Counted from the stretch's first letter, positions 1-8,655 are shown. The stretch: DNA of 64,000 nt from Bacteroidota bacterium (GCA_018266835.1 JAFDZP010000006.1:124001-188000); one strand, 5' to 3'. Numbers and translations: made by a program. Notes: generated by a model not told the origin, from the sequence alone.

Positions 1-720
1 TGTAACTGCAATCTTTGCTCTTTCACCTGCAAATCTTGCAATACCTTTTACTTCAATTATACCGTCGTAAATTTCAGGGATTTCAAGCTCAAATAATTTG
101 TAAAGGAACTGCTCATCTGCTCTTGAAGCAATTACAACAGGAGGTCCTGATTGTCTTTTTTCAACGCTCTTAATTATAGCTCTTATAGTATCGCCTTTTT
201 TGTATCTTTCTTTTGCAATCTGTTCGTTCTTTGGGAAAATCACTTCGTTGCCGTTGTGAATCAATAAAATTGATTTCGGTTTTAACTGATAAATTTCACC
301 AACGACTATTTCACCGACTAAATCTTTATAATAATTAAATGTAATTTCTTTTTCTATTTCTCTTATCTTCTGGTTAAGATTTTGTTTTAAGTTGATAACG
401 TTTCTTCTTCCGAAATCCTCAATCGGGATTTCTTCAACAAAGTCGTCATCAATTTCAAAATCTTCACCTGATTTTGCTTTTGCGGATTCAACATCAATTT
501 CCTTTGCAGGATCCATAACCTCTTCAACTACTGTCTTGTAAAGAAAAATTTCGATATCGCCTTTTTCCATGTTCACGATAACTTCGAAGTTCGCTTCCAG
601 CCCGTACTTCTTTTCCATCATTTTTACGAAGGAATCTTTTATTACCGAAGCAAGAATATCTCTATCGATATTTTTTTCTTTTGCCATTTGTGTAAAGGCA
701 TCAACTATCAGACTTCTCAT
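1..720 (-). CDS. nusA: Transcription termination/antitermination factor NusA, N-terminal part (cut by window edge)
   Basis: Reading the minus strand from the ATG at 720 gives an open frame of 240 codons to the window edge. It starts MRSLIVDAFTQMAKEKNIDR and has the NusA N-terminal domain followed by the start of the S1 domain ('VGEIVVGEIYQL'). NusA binds RNA polymerase and modulates pausing, termination and antitermination. It lies 9 nt downstream of rimP, the usual rimP–nusA order, so the two are probably cotranscribed; infB would be expected beyond the window. The C-terminal S1/KH domains are not visible. Confidence 0.93.
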   Translation of the reverse strand, partial: MRSLIVDAFTQMAKEKNIDRDILASVIKDSFVKMMEKKYGLEANFEVIVNMEKGDIEIFLYKTVVEEVMDPAKEIDVESAKAKSGEDFEIDDDFVEEIPIEDFGRRNVINLKQNLNQKIREIEKEITFNYYKDLVGEIVVGEIYQLKPKSILLIHNGNEVIFPKNEQIAKERYKKGDTIRAIIKSVEKRQSGPPVVIASRADEQFLYKLFELEIPEIYDGIIEVKGIARFAGERAKIAVT

Positions 721-729
721 TTTTGTTAA

Positions 730-1185
730 TTATTTAAAAAGTAATTTTGCTTTAATTTCTGAAATATCTTTGAATGAATATTGTATATTTCTTAATAGAT
801 TTTTTTTCTTCTCATCTCTTACTTCAAGCTCAAACGTTTCATTTTCGGGATTCAGCTCAACAAGCTTTCCTGTTACCTGAGTGTTATCGTTCAAAGTAAC
901 TTCCATCGGACGCCCTTTGTGCTTAACCATCTGCCAGAAATATTTATACGGCTTATCTGCTCCGGGTGAGGAAACTGATATTTTGGCAATATCGTTTTCT
1001 TTGTAATTCTCGTCAAACTCTTTGTTTATTCCTCTCGTAATCGCGGCAATCTCATCTATTGAAAAGTTTTCTGTTCTGTCGATGTATATTTCAAGAATCT
1101 TGTTGTCCTTATCACCTTTTCTCACCAGTTCAATAACTTTGAAGTCGGAGTCTTTAAAGAAGTTCTCAATTATGTCGTTTATCAT
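730..1185 (-). CDS. rimP: Ribosome maturation factor RimP
   Basis: A 151-residue protein starting MINDIIENFFKDSD. It has the RimP N-terminal alpha/beta domain ('DNKILEIYIDR', 'ISVSSPGADKPYKYFWQMVKHKGR') and a C-terminal SH3-like domain ('TGKLVELNPENETFELEV'). RimP assists late 30S ribosome assembly. The start at 1185 is preferred over an in-frame start at 1230 because the extra 15 codons would be read through a perfect terminator hairpin and a run of nine T. Length and the neighbouring nusA match the family. Confidence 0.92.
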   Translation of the reverse strand: MINDIIENFFKDSDFKVIELVRKGDKDNKILEIYIDRTENFSIDEIAAITRGINKEFDENYKENDIAKISVSSPGADKPYKYFWQMVKHKGRPMEVTLNDNTQVTGKLVELNPENETFELEVRDEKKKNLLRNIQYSFKDISEIKAKLLFK

Positions 1186-1198
1186 AAAAAATTTGTAT

Positions 1199-1227
1199 AA
1201 AAAAAAAGTGGGTTCTTGTGACCCACT
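1199..1227 (-). terminator. Rho-independent terminator hairpin in the rimP–nusA leader (possible attenuator)
   Basis: On the minus strand a perfect 7-bp stem (AGTGGGT, ACCCACT, 7-nt loop) is followed by nine consecutive T, ending 14 nt before the rimP ATG. No minus-strand gene lies between here and the plus-strand gene at 1858, so it does not end an obvious upstream gene. It may act as an attenuator in the rimP–nusA leader. Confidence 0.7.
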
Positions 1228-1310
1228 CAATAAATTATAATCATCTAAACTTTGTAAGTAATAAATATAGTGAAATTAAAAATTAATTTCAATATCTGCA
1301 AAATTGCATA

Positions 1311-1332
1311 AACCTATTACTACTAATAGGTT
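1311..1332. repeat. Perfect inverted repeat AACCTATTA/TAATAGGTT
   Basis: A 9-bp perfect inverted repeat with a 4-nt spacer lies in the rimP upstream region. Loosely related sequences (CCTATTAGTAGGTATAGGG) occur near 23975 and 24125, so it may belong to an interspersed family or be a regulatory site. Confidence 0.4.
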
Positions 1333-1531
1333 AAAACACTTTTGGACTTAAAAAAATTTTGATTATTTTGAAGTGGTGTGATAACTTCCTGCACTCTTTA
1401 ACATAAAATGTGTCAAAAATGTTACTATCTCATATTGTGAGACAGTGAAATAATGAAAAGTGAGAAAATTAATTAAAATTAAAGAATCCGTCAAAAATTC
1501 ATCAAAATTGCAAAGATTAAATTAGCAATCA

Positions 1532-1645
1532 GGGGGCGCGCCTGTCCCGCTTCCAGCGGGACTCAAGTGCATTTTGTGAATTGAATTCTTCAATTCACAA
1601 GATGCATTGCCCGTTCCGACTCCGCCGGAACGGAGGCGCGCCCCC
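1532..1645. repeat. GC-rich four-way-junction palindromic element
   Basis: A 114-bp element in AT-rich DNA. Its outer arms (1532–1542, 1635–1645) form a perfect 11-bp stem (GGGGGCGCGCC/GGCGCGCCCCC). Three hairpins lie inside: 1544–1562 (8 bp, loop of 3), 1568–1606 (18 bp with one G·U-compatible mismatch, loop of 3) and 1611–1633 (8 bp, loop of 7). It encodes no protein. It resembles a composite REP/MITE-like element; a folded RNA is also possible. Confidence 0.75.
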
Positions 1646-1650
1646 AAAAA

Positions 1651-1835
1651 TGTAACAATAATGTGACTTTAGTATTTTCAAAAGAACAAAACCCGACTAT
1701 TTCCCGACTTTAATAACAAAATTTGCTTTTATTAAAAGAATGCAACAATAATGCGACTTTTTTACGACTATTTTACAAAGTTTAATTTCTCCATTTTTAG
1801 TTCAAAATTAAAGAATGTGACAATAATGTGACATT
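1651..1835. repeat. Three dispersed copies of a TGYRACAATAATGYGACWTT motif
   Basis: Near-identical 20-mers lie at 1651–1670, 1741–1760 and 1816–1835. Between them are 'CCCGACTATTTCCCGACTTT'-type segments. A reverse-complement copy of the 20-mer lies at 23444–23463, and 'AGTCGCAAAAAAGTCGCATT'-type relatives lie near 23030, 23390 and 23520, so this is a dispersed intergenic family. Confidence 0.55.
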
Positions 1836-1857
1836 AAAATGATTTCAAAAACCAAGA

Positions 1858-2262
1858 ATGAATAAACTAATAATACTAATATTTTCCCTTATTTTAATTG
1901 CCGGATGCAGCAAAACCGGTAAAGAAATCACAACTGCTTCAGGACTTAAATACACTGATATTAAAGAAGGTACAGGAGCCGCACCTTCAAAAGGTAAAAC
2001 AGTATCCGTTCATTATACAGGCACGTTTCCCGACGGAAGAGTTTTTGACAGCTCAATCGAAAAAAAGCAGCCTTTAACTTTTACAATCGGTTCAGGTGAA
2101 ATGATTGCAGGATTTGATGAAGGCATTTCAACTATGAAAGTCGGCGGCAGAAGAAAACTTGTTATCCCGCCAAATCTCGGCTGGGGTTCAGACGGGGCAG
2201 GAGATATTATCCCGCCTAACGCAGTAACAATTTTCGATGTAGAATTGTTGGAAGTAAAATAA
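1858..2262 (+). CDS. FKBP-type peptidyl-prolyl isomerase, lipoprotein
   Basis: A 134-residue protein. Residues 1–17 are a lipoprotein signal peptide with lipobox 'LIAGC', so it is probably anchored to a membrane and faces the periplasm. The rest is a single FKBP domain: 'VSVHYTGTFPDGRVFDSS', 'GEMIAGFDEGI' and 'PPNAVTIFDVELLEV'. It catalyses cis-trans isomerisation of prolyl bonds. It is a paralogue of the next gene (29-bp gap) and is probably cotranscribed with it; the pair suggests one exported and one cytoplasmic enzyme. Confidence 0.9.
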   Translation: MNKLIILIFSLILIAGCSKTGKEITTASGLKYTDIKEGTGAAPSKGKTVSVHYTGTFPDGRVFDSSIEKKQPLTFTIGSGEMIAGFDEGISTMKVGGRRKLVIPPNLGWGSDGAGDIIPPNAVTIFDVELLEVK

Positions 2263-2290
2263 ACTATAAATAAAATCTTAATATAAAATT

Positions 2291-2635
2291 ATGGCAGAAG
2301 AAGTAACAACAGCATCAGGACTAAAATATACTGACCTTGTAGAAGGCACAGGCGCATCACCAACAAAAGGCAAAGTCGTTACAGTTCATTACACAGGGAC
2401 CTTTGAGGACGGCAAAAAATTCGACAGCTCAGTTGATAGAAACGAACCGTTCCAGTTTGTTATCGGAGCAGGACAAGTTATCGCAGGCTGGGATGAAGGC
2501 GTAATGAGCATGAAAGTCGGCGGCAAAAGAAAATTAGTTATTCCACCGGACTTAGCTTACGGTTCCCGCGGTGCAGGCGGAGTCATTCCTCCGAACGCTA
2601 CAATACTTTTCGAAGTAGAATTATTAGGTGTATAA
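2291..2635 (+). CDS. FKBP-type peptidyl-prolyl isomerase, cytoplasmic
   Basis: A 114-residue single-domain FKBP without a signal peptide ('[18 protein letters not shown]', '[20 protein letters not shown]', '[18 protein letters not shown]'). Conserved active-site aromatic and Asp positions (Y, F, D, W) are present. It is closely similar to the exported paralogue immediately upstream, indicating a tandem duplication followed by different targeting. Confidence 0.92.
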   Translation: MAEEVTTASGLKYTDLVEGTGASPTKGKVVTVHYTGTFEDGKKFDSSVDRNEPFQFVIGAGQVIAGWDEGVMSMKVGGKRKLVIPPDLAYGSRGAGGVIPPNATILFEVELLGV

Positions 2636-2674
2636 TAATTTTCCAATATGTTCCTCTTCTTAGCAAGCGGAACG

Positions 2675-2706
2675 TCCCGCTTTAGCGGGAGAGGGGTTAG
2701 GGGTGG
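2675..2706. repeat. Copy of the C/G-rich palindromic repeat
   Basis: TCCCGCT-tt-AGCGGGA forms a 7-bp hairpin followed by GAGGGGTTAGGGGTGG, the same layout as the 'CCACCCCCTTAATCCCCCTCC' repeats at 23.1–24.1 kb read in reverse. It sits just before the glycosylase start at 2711, which argues against the longer reading frame that would begin at 2648. Confidence 0.55.
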
Positions 2707-2710
2707 TTTA

Positions 2711-3310
2711 ATGAGTCAGTTCAAAAAAATTCCTATAAAAAATTTTCAGAGAAGCGCTCTTGAAGTTGCTCCATTTCTATTGGGAAAACTTCTAGTACGT
2801 AAACTCAATGATAAATTTTTAGTCACACGTATCGTTGAAGTTGAAGCATATCTAAATGATGACCCCGCTTCACATTCATTCGGGAGAATAACCGAACGCA
2901 ATAAAGCTATGTATGAAGCCGGCGGACATTTTTATGTTTACTTTATTTACGGAAATTATTTCTGCGTTAACGTTGTGACAAACGTAAAAGGACATGGCGA
3001 GGGAGTTCTCATCCGCGCAGTCGAGCCTTTAGAGGGAATAGAAGAAATGCTCAGGAACAGAAAAAACATTACCAATGAACATGATGTAACTAACGGTCCC
3101 GGAAAACTCTGCATGGCTCTGAACATCAATAAAGATTTTTACGGAGCACGAGTTGACGGTGAAGACTTATTCATTGCTTATGACGAATCACCTGCCGATT
3201 TTAAAACAGGTATTTCAAAGCGAATCGGATTATCCGTCAGCGAAGAAATCGAACACAGATTTTTTATCAAAGGAAATAAATTTGTAACGAAGCATAAATT
3301 TAATAAATGA
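2711..3310 (+). CDS. 3-methyladenine DNA glycosylase (Mpg/AAG family)
   Basis: A 199-residue protein of the alkyladenine DNA glycosylase family. Motifs include 'VARFLLGKLLVRKL'-type N-terminus (here 'VAPFLLGKLLVRKL'), 'TRIVEVEAYLNDDPASHS' with the catalytic Glu, 'GGHFYVYFIYGNYFCVNVV' and 'NGPGKLCMALNI'. It removes alkylated purines and leaves an abasic site. An in-frame start at 2648 would read through a palindromic repeat, so the ATG at 2711 is preferred. The stop overlaps the start of the next gene (ATGA), indicating translational coupling. Confidence 0.9.
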   Translation: MSQFKKIPIKNFQRSALEVAPFLLGKLLVRKLNDKFLVTRIVEVEAYLNDDPASHSFGRITERNKAMYEAGGHFYVYFIYGNYFCVNVVTNVKGHGEGVLIRAVEPLEGIEEMLRNRKNITNEHDVTNGPGKLCMALNINKDFYGARVDGEDLFIAYDESPADFKTGISKRIGLSVSEEIEHRFFIKGNKFVTKHKFNK

Positions 3311-4749
3311 AAATAAGATTCTGCGGAGCAGCCCGTACCGTTACCGGCTCACAGCACCTACTCCAGATAAACGGCAAAAAAATTCTTCTTGACTGCGGAT
3401 TGTACCAGGGTAAAAGAGAAGAAGCTTACGAAGTAAATAAAAACTTTTTATTCGATGCACAGGATATTCACGCTGTAATTTTATCTCATGCGCACATTGA
3501 CCACTCGGGAAATCTGCCTTCACTTGTAAGGCAGGGTTTCAGCGGAAGCATTTACGCAACATCTGCTACACGCGACCTCTGCGCAATTATGCTTCAGGAT
3601 AGCGCTCACATTCAGGTAAAAGATACAGAGTTCGTTAACAAAAAAAGAAAGAAGAAAAATCTTTCTCCGTTCAATCCGTTATACAGAGAAGGTGATGTTG
3701 TGAACACTCTTTCCAAATTCAAAACAACTTCTTACTATCAGGATTTTTATATCGAAGGTCTTGGCGACTCTATGAAGGTTCAGTTCATCGATGCAGGGCA
3801 TATTCTTGGTTCCGCTGAAGTTGTACTCACTATAAAAGAAAAAGGAAGAGAATATAAATTTGCTTTCACGGGTGATTTAGGAAGACCGAATCTTCCAATA
3901 CTTCGCGACCCTGATTTCATGGGAAATGTTAATTTCTTAATTTCCGAATCAACTTACGGAGGCAAGTATCACGATAACCCGACACAGATGGAATCGCAGC
4001 TTGCAGCAGTAATAAATGAGGCAGTCAGCCGCGGCGGAAAAATAATTGTTCCTGCATTCAGCGTCGGCAGAACTCAGGAAATTTTATATTCAATGTCAAG
4101 ATTAATTAGCAGGAAAGAAATTCCTTCCTTCCCTATTTATGTTGATAGTCCTTTATCATCATCTGCTACAGGTGTATTCAAAGTCCATCCTGAGTGTTAC
4201 GATAAAGAAATACAGCAATTAATATCAGAAGGAACAAATGTATTCGAGCTTCCTACAGTAAAGTATGTAACTAAAGTTGAAGACTCAAAGAAATTAAACT
4301 CAATGCATGAATGCGCAATGATAATTTCTGCTTCAGGAATGTGTGAAGCAGGAAGAGTGCTGCATCATCTTGCAAATAATATTGAAGATAAAAATGCAAC
4401 GATTCTTATAGTAGGATTTATGGCAGAGCATACGCTCGGCAGAAAGTTAGTTGAAGCAAAAGATACTCCGGGAGTTCCTGTAAATATTTTCGGAGAAGAA
4501 TATAAAACTAATGCTAAGATAGTTGTACTTAATTCCTTCTCTGCTCATGCAGACAGAAAAGAGCTTTTGGATTACTTCAGCAAATTTGATAAAAATGAAT
4601 TGCAGCAGGTATATTTAGTACATGGAGAGCTCGACCAGCAGCAGGCATTAAAGCAAGGGCTTGGTGAATTGAACATCAAGAATGTAGAAATACCTGTGAA
4701 GGGAACGGAGATAGAAATATCGTTATTAGTTATGAGTTATGAGTTATGA
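3307..4749 (+). CDS. MBL-fold beta-CASP RNA-processing exonuclease
   Basis: A 480-residue metallo-beta-lactamase/beta-CASP protein. It shows 'HAHIDHSGN' (metal-binding HxHxDH), 'AGHILGSAEV', 'FTGDLGRP' and the beta-CASP motifs 'SGMCEAGR' and 'FSAHADRKEL'. Relatives act on RNA 5' ends or as endonucleases (CPSF73/YSH1-like). It overlaps the glycosylase by 4 bp. The last codons run into a heptanucleotide tandem repeat that supplies the stop codon, so the extreme C-terminus (VMSYEL) is repeat-derived. Confidence 0.9.
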   Translation: MKIRFCGAARTVTGSQHLLQINGKKILLDCGLYQGKREEAYEVNKNFLFDAQDIHAVILSHAHIDHSGNLPSLVRQGFSGSIYATSATRDLCAIMLQDSAHIQVKDTEFVNKKRKKKNLSPFNPLYREGDVVNTLSKFKTTSYYQDFYIEGLGDSMKVQFIDAGHILGSAEVVLTIKEKGREYKFAFTGDLGRPNLPILRDPDFMGNVNFLISESTYGGKYHDNPTQMESQLAAVINEAVSRGGKIIVPAFSVGRTQEILYSMSRLISRKEIPSFPIYVDSPLSSSATGVFKVHPECYDKEIQQLISEGTNVFELPTVKYVTKVEDSKKLNSMHECAMIISASGMCEAGRVLHHLANNIEDKNATILIVGFMAEHTLGRKLVEAKDTPGVPVNIFGEEYKTNAKIVVLNSFSAHADRKELLDYFSKFDKNELQQVYLVHGELDQQQALKQGLGELNIKNVEIPVKGTEIEISLLVMSYEL

Positions 4750-4822
4750 GTTATGAGTTATGAGTTATGAGTTATGAGTTATGAGTTATGAGTTATAAGT
4801 TATGAGTTATAAGTTATGAGTT
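4729..4822. repeat. Heptanucleotide tandem repeat (TTATGAG)n
   Basis: About 13 head-to-tail copies of TTATGAG, two with a G-to-A change (TTATAAG), overlap the 3' end of the beta-CASP gene. Every frame contains TGA, so copy-number change cannot extend the protein much. A second short array of TTAATTG-like units follows at about 4855–4900. Confidence 0.9.
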
Positions 4823-4877
4823 AAAACTGAACAGTAAAGAAGATAGTTTATAATTGTTAACTGCTAAATGTTAATTG

Positions 4878-6329
4878 CTAATTGTTAATTGTTAATTGTT
4901 CATACAAATTATAATACTCTTCCGCTGATTTATCCCATGAGAAATCGGATTTCATTCCGCGGACAACAATTTGCTCCCAGACTTCCTTATCCTGGTAAAC
5001 GTCGATTGCTCGTTTTACTGTTAAGTATAAAGCTTCGGGTGTTGCATCTTCAAATGAAAATCCGTTGCCGGATTGATTGAACTCATGATAATCAAAAACT
5101 GTATCTGCAAGTCCACCTGTTTTTCTTACAATAGGAACTGCGCCGTAACGCAGACTATACATCTGATTCAAGCCGCATGGTTCATAAAGCGAAGGCATTA
5201 AAAACATATCAGATGCAGCAGTAATTAAATGAGACAACTCGTTATTGTAACCGACGTACTCAATAAAATTATCTGTATAAGCATCGGCAGCGCGCTCAAT
5301 GAAGTCTTCATATTTTTTCTCACCGCTTCCCAGCACCATCATGTAAATCGGAAGCTGCATAAGCTCATGAAACACAGGCATAATTAAGTCTAAACCTTTT
5401 TGTCCTGTAAGTCTTGTAATTAACCCTATGAGAGGAACGTCCTCTTTGTATTTAAAGCCCGCTTCTTTTATCAGATGCTTTTTTATCTCGTGCTTTTCAT
5501 CAAGTGAATTGAATGAGTAGTTATGCGGTATGTAAATATCCTTTTCAGGATTCCAGATATCTGTATCGATGCCGTTAAGAATTCCGTACAGGTCTTTGCT
5601 TCTGAATTGAAGAACGCCTTCAAGTCCTGCTCCGTATTCCTTTGTCTGAATTTCTTTTGCGTAGTTGGGACTTACAGTTGTAAGAACATCGGCGAACCAA
5701 AGTCCTGCTTTTAAAAAACTGAAAGCCTTATCAAGTTCGTAAGGACCTTCGGGATAAAAGTGGTCCCTTGTTAAACCTGCTTTCTCAATAGTAGAGGGAG
5801 CAAATCTTCCCTGATAACCAATGTTATGAATTGATAAAACTGTTTTTGTATTCTTGAAAAGTTCGTCCCAGTTATAATTGAATCTGACGTATGCAGGTAT
5901 AAGTCCGGTCTGCCAGTCATTACAATTGATAATAGCAGGAGACCATTTTAATCTTTGAATTAATTCAAGACAGGCTATCTGAAAAAAAATGAATCTCTCA
6001 TCTTCATCTTTATCTTCTGTATAAGGTTTTCCCCTATGAAAGAAGTGCGGACAGTCTATAAAATAAACGTTTACTTCTGAATCAGGAAGTTTGCCCTCCC
6101 AGAAATTGAATGTATATGTTGCGTCACCGATTTTTACGGGAGTATCTATAAATTCTTCATTCTGATAAAGACCGTTATCGATGGTTTTTATAGTATCATA
6201 AAGAGGCAGAAATACTTTCATATCGCAGCCCAGCTTTTGCAAAGCTTTCGGAAGTGAACCTGAAACGTCAGCGAGTCCCCCTGTTTTTACATAGGGAAAA
6301 CACTCAGTCGTTAGAAATGCTACATTCAT
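4878..6329 (-). CDS. glgA: Glycogen (starch) synthase, GT5 family
   Basis: A 483-residue retaining glucosyltransferase that extends alpha-1,4-glucan from ADP-glucose. The N-terminal 'KTGGLADVSGSLPKAL' is the ADP-glucose loop. 'ILNGIDTDIWNPEKD', 'LITRLTGQKGLDL' and 'MPSLYEPCGLNQMYSLRYGA' are typical of GlgA, and full length matches the family. It implies glycogen storage. No other glycogen genes are adjacent; the next minus-strand gene is a separate esterase. Confidence 0.95.
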   Translation of the reverse strand: MNVAFLTTECFPYVKTGGLADVSGSLPKALQKLGCDMKVFLPLYDTIKTIDNGLYQNEEFIDTPVKIGDATYTFNFWEGKLPDSEVNVYFIDCPHFFHRGKPYTEDKDEDERFIFFQIACLELIQRLKWSPAIINCNDWQTGLIPAYVRFNYNWDELFKNTKTVLSIHNIGYQGRFAPSTIEKAGLTRDHFYPEGPYELDKAFSFLKAGLWFADVLTTVSPNYAKEIQTKEYGAGLEGVLQFRSKDLYGILNGIDTDIWNPEKDIYIPHNYSFNSLDEKHEIKKHLIKEAGFKYKEDVPLIGLITRLTGQKGLDLIMPVFHELMQLPIYMMVLGSGEKKYEDFIERAADAYTDNFIEYVGYNNELSHLITAASDMFLMPSLYEPCGLNQMYSLRYGAVPIVRKTGGLADTVFDYHEFNQSGNGFSFEDATPEALYLTVKRAIDVYQDKEVWEQIVVRGMKSDFSWDKSAEEYYNLYEQLTINN

Positions 6330-6405
6330 TCAGAGAAAATTTTAATAGAGTAACTAGAGAGAATTAACTATTTAAATTCTGAAATGCCTTTAAATAATTA
6401 AAGTA

Positions 6406-7137
6406 TTACAGCTTTGTTTCAATAAAATACGGAAGCATCTTTCTCCACGTTGGCCAATCATGCGGCATATCATATCCCCATAAATCAAGTGTATGTGGAA
6501 TTTGTTTTGTATCAAGTATAGAAGATAGTTTTTTGGAAGCATCCGGGTCTTCATAATTTCCCTGACCTGTTGCGATTATGATTTTCTTGTTATCTCTCAT
6601 CTGTTCGAGAATACTTTCGTCAGTAAGATTTGCAAGATAATCAACGGGAGAATTGAAGTAACAGTTATCATCGAAGTAACCCTTACTGTACGAACGAAGC
6701 GAGTATGCGCCGCTCATAGCAATAGTACCTGCAATTAAGTCAGGTCTCTTGAAAAATATATTTGCGCAATGCAAGGCACCGAGTGATGCGCCTGTTGTAT
6801 AGATAGGAACTTCACCGTTGCTGTCATTGATGATAAAAGGAACAACTTCGTTATAAACATATTCATTAAACTGCTGATGTCTCGTTGCTTTATGCTGCGG
6901 AGCCATTTCATCATTCAACCAGCTTTCGTTGTTGATGCTGTTTATAGAAAAAACTTTTATCTTTCCGCTTTCAATATGAGGAGTAATAGCTTCAATCAGA
7001 TGAAATCTTTCGTACTCTAAATAATCTGCAGCTGCAGTAGGAAACATCAAAAGCGCATCGCCGAAGTCACCGTAAACAACTAAATCCATTTCTTTGTTAA
7101 GGTTCGGGCTGAACCATTTGTGAATTTCTCTTCTCAT
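6406..7137 (-). CDS. Putative esterase (alpha/beta hydrolase, esterase D/PF00756 type)
   Basis: A 243-residue cytoplasmic alpha/beta hydrolase. The nucleophile elbow 'GASLG' lies at about residue 116, and C-terminal 'GYDMPHDWPTWRK' supplies a likely catalytic His. 'LVVYGDFGDALLMFPTAAADY' is typical of uncharacterised esterases in this family. Substrate unknown. It stands between a terminator (7237–7272) and glgA, and may be its own transcript. Confidence 0.75.
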   Translation of the reverse strand: MRREIHKWFSPNLNKEMDLVVYGDFGDALLMFPTAAADYLEYERFHLIEAITPHIESGKIKVFSINSINNESWLNDEMAPQHKATRHQQFNEYVYNEVVPFIINDSNGEVPIYTTGASLGALHCANIFFKRPDLIAGTIAMSGAYSLRSYSKGYFDDNCYFNSPVDYLANLTDESILEQMRDNKKIIIATGQGNYEDPDASKKLSSILDTKQIPHTLDLWGYDMPHDWPTWRKMLPYFIETKL

Positions 7138-7236
7138 ATTGTAAAGATTTTTTAAAAATTTTAAGAATAAATGTGGGGTTGAAAATTGGTTTCAATATAT
7201 AAAATTAACTGATATTTTATAATACAAAATAAAGTA

Positions 7237-7272
7237 ATGAAAAAGGTCAAACTCCATTGGGAATTTGACCTT
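7237..7272 (-). terminator. Rho-independent terminator after the lyase gene
   Basis: A 9-bp perfect stem (AAGGTCAAA/TTTGACCTT) has a 12-nt loop and, on the minus strand, is followed by TTTTTC. It lies 7 nt past the stop of the gene at 7279–8655. Confidence 0.8.
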
Positions 7273-7278
7273 CTTAAA

Positions 7279-8655
7279 CTAACATTCTTCAAATTTTGCA
7301 GTGAAGTGCCGCAGGAATTCAGGCTCTTCAGTTATCTTCAATCCTTTAAGTTTATCTTTAGTTTTGCTTATTTCAATAAGGACTTCAGCAACATAATCAA
7401 AATGACTTTGTGTATAAACTCTGCGCGGGAATGCAAGTCTTACAAGCTCCATATCAGCAGGAATTAATTTTCCTTTATCATATTTGCCGAACATAACGCT
7501 GCCTATTTCCACAGCACGGATTCCGCCTTCTCTGTATAAAGCGCAAACAAGTGCCTGTCCGGGATATTTATCGGAAGGAATATGAGGCAGGAAATCTTTT
7601 GCATCAAGATAAATTGCATGTCCTCCGGTTGGTTTAATAAATGGGATACCATTCTTTTCAAGTTTTTCACCTATGTATTCGACTGAACGAATTCGGTAAT
7701 GTAAGTAATCTTCATCCATAATTTCTTTAAGTCCCTGAGCAATTGCTTCAAGGTCGCGTCCGGCAAGTCCGCCGTATGTTTCGAATCCTTCAGTGATGAT
7801 TAAAAGATTTTTGCATTTTTCATAGAGTGATTTATCGTTCATTGCAAGAAATCCGCCGATGTTTGCAAAGGCATCTTTCTTAGCGCTCATCGTACAGCCG
7901 TCAGCATAAGAGAAAGTTTCTTCAACTATTTCTTCAATTGATTTATCTTTATATCCTTCTTCTCTCTGCTGGATAAAATATGCATTCTCTGCAAATCTGC
8001 ATGCATCCAAGAAGAATGGGATATTGTGCTTCACACAAATTTTCTTCGTCTCTCTGATATTTTCCATCGATACGGGCTGTCCGCCATTGGTATTATCCGT
8101 AATAGTTATCATCACCATCGGAATATTTTCAGCGCCGACTTCAGTAATCTTCTCTTCCAACTTTTTTAAATCAATATTGCCTTTGAATGGATGAATCAAC
8201 GAAGGATGTTTTCCCTCTTCAATATTTAAATCAATTGCTTCACCGAGATTAAATTCAATGTTTGCTCTTGTCGTATCGAAGTGATTATTGTTCAGTATAT
8301 ATTTTTTCTTTGAGTGGTCATCGAGCAATATGGAAAACAAAATTCTCTCCGCAGCTCTTCCCTGGTGAACAGGAATTACGTAGTCGAACCCGAAGATTTT
8401 CTTAACAGTATCTTTGAATCTGTAATAACTTTTTGAGCCTGCGTATGATTCATCGCCGTCCATTATTCCTGCCCACTGAAGCGAGCTCATTGCTGAGGTT
8501 CCGCTATCGGTAAGCAAATCTATAATTACATCATCGGCTTTTATTAGAAATGGATTGAAGTACGCTTCTTTTAAAATAACTTCGCGTTCTTCTTTTGTAG
8601 TAAAATGGATTTTTTCTACGGATTTTATTTTGAATGGTTCAATTATGGTTTTCAT
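7279..8655 (-). CDS. tnaA: Tryptophanase / tyrosine phenol-lyase family beta-eliminating lyase
   Basis: A 458-residue PLP enzyme. The N-terminal half has 'DLLTDSGTSAMSSLQWAG' and 'VIPVHQGRAAERILFS'. The PLP lysine is in 'MSAKKDAFANIGGF'. The C-terminal part ('GGHAIYLDAKDFLPHIPSDK', 'GIRAVEIGSVMFG', 'LRHFTAKFEE') is closer to tryptophanase than to tyrosine phenol-lyase as I remember them. It would cleave tryptophan to indole, pyruvate and ammonia, or tyrosine to phenol. Substrate choice is not certain from sequence. A terminator follows it. Confidence 0.85.
   Translation of the reverse strand: MKTIIEPFKIKSVEKIHFTTKEEREVILKEAYFNPFLIKADDVIIDLLTDSGTSAMSSLQWAGIMDGDESYAGSKSYYRFKDTVKKIFGFDYVIPVHQGRAAERILFSILLDDHSKKKYILNNNHFDTTRANIEFNLGEAIDLNIEEGKHPSLIHPFKGNIDLKKLEEKITEVGAENIPMVMITITDNTNGGQPVSMENIRETKKICVKHNIPFFLDACRFAENAYFIQQREEGYKDKSIEEIVEETFSYADGCTMSAKKDAFANIGGFLAMNDKSLYEKCKNLLIITEGFETYGGLAGRDLEAIAQGLKEIMDEDYLHYRIRSVEYIGEKLEKNGIPFIKPTGGHAIYLDAKDFLPHIPSDKYPGQALVCALYREGGIRAVEIGSVMFGKYDKGKLIPADMELVRLAFPRRVYTQSHFDYVAEVLIEISKTKDKLKGLKITEEPEFLRHFTAKFEEC

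Noticed and set aside
1186-1230. Longer rimP start at 1230
   Set aside because: The extra codons run through a perfect terminator hairpin and a nine-T run; the family starts near MINDI.
2648-2710. Longer start for the 3-methyladenine glycosylase
   Set aside because: The extension encodes a palindromic repeat copy; the conserved domain begins after 2711.
4729-4822. Phase-variable C-terminus of the beta-CASP protein through the 7-bp repeat
   Set aside because: All three frames of TTATGAG contain a TGA within a few codons, so changes in copy number would alter only the last few residues.
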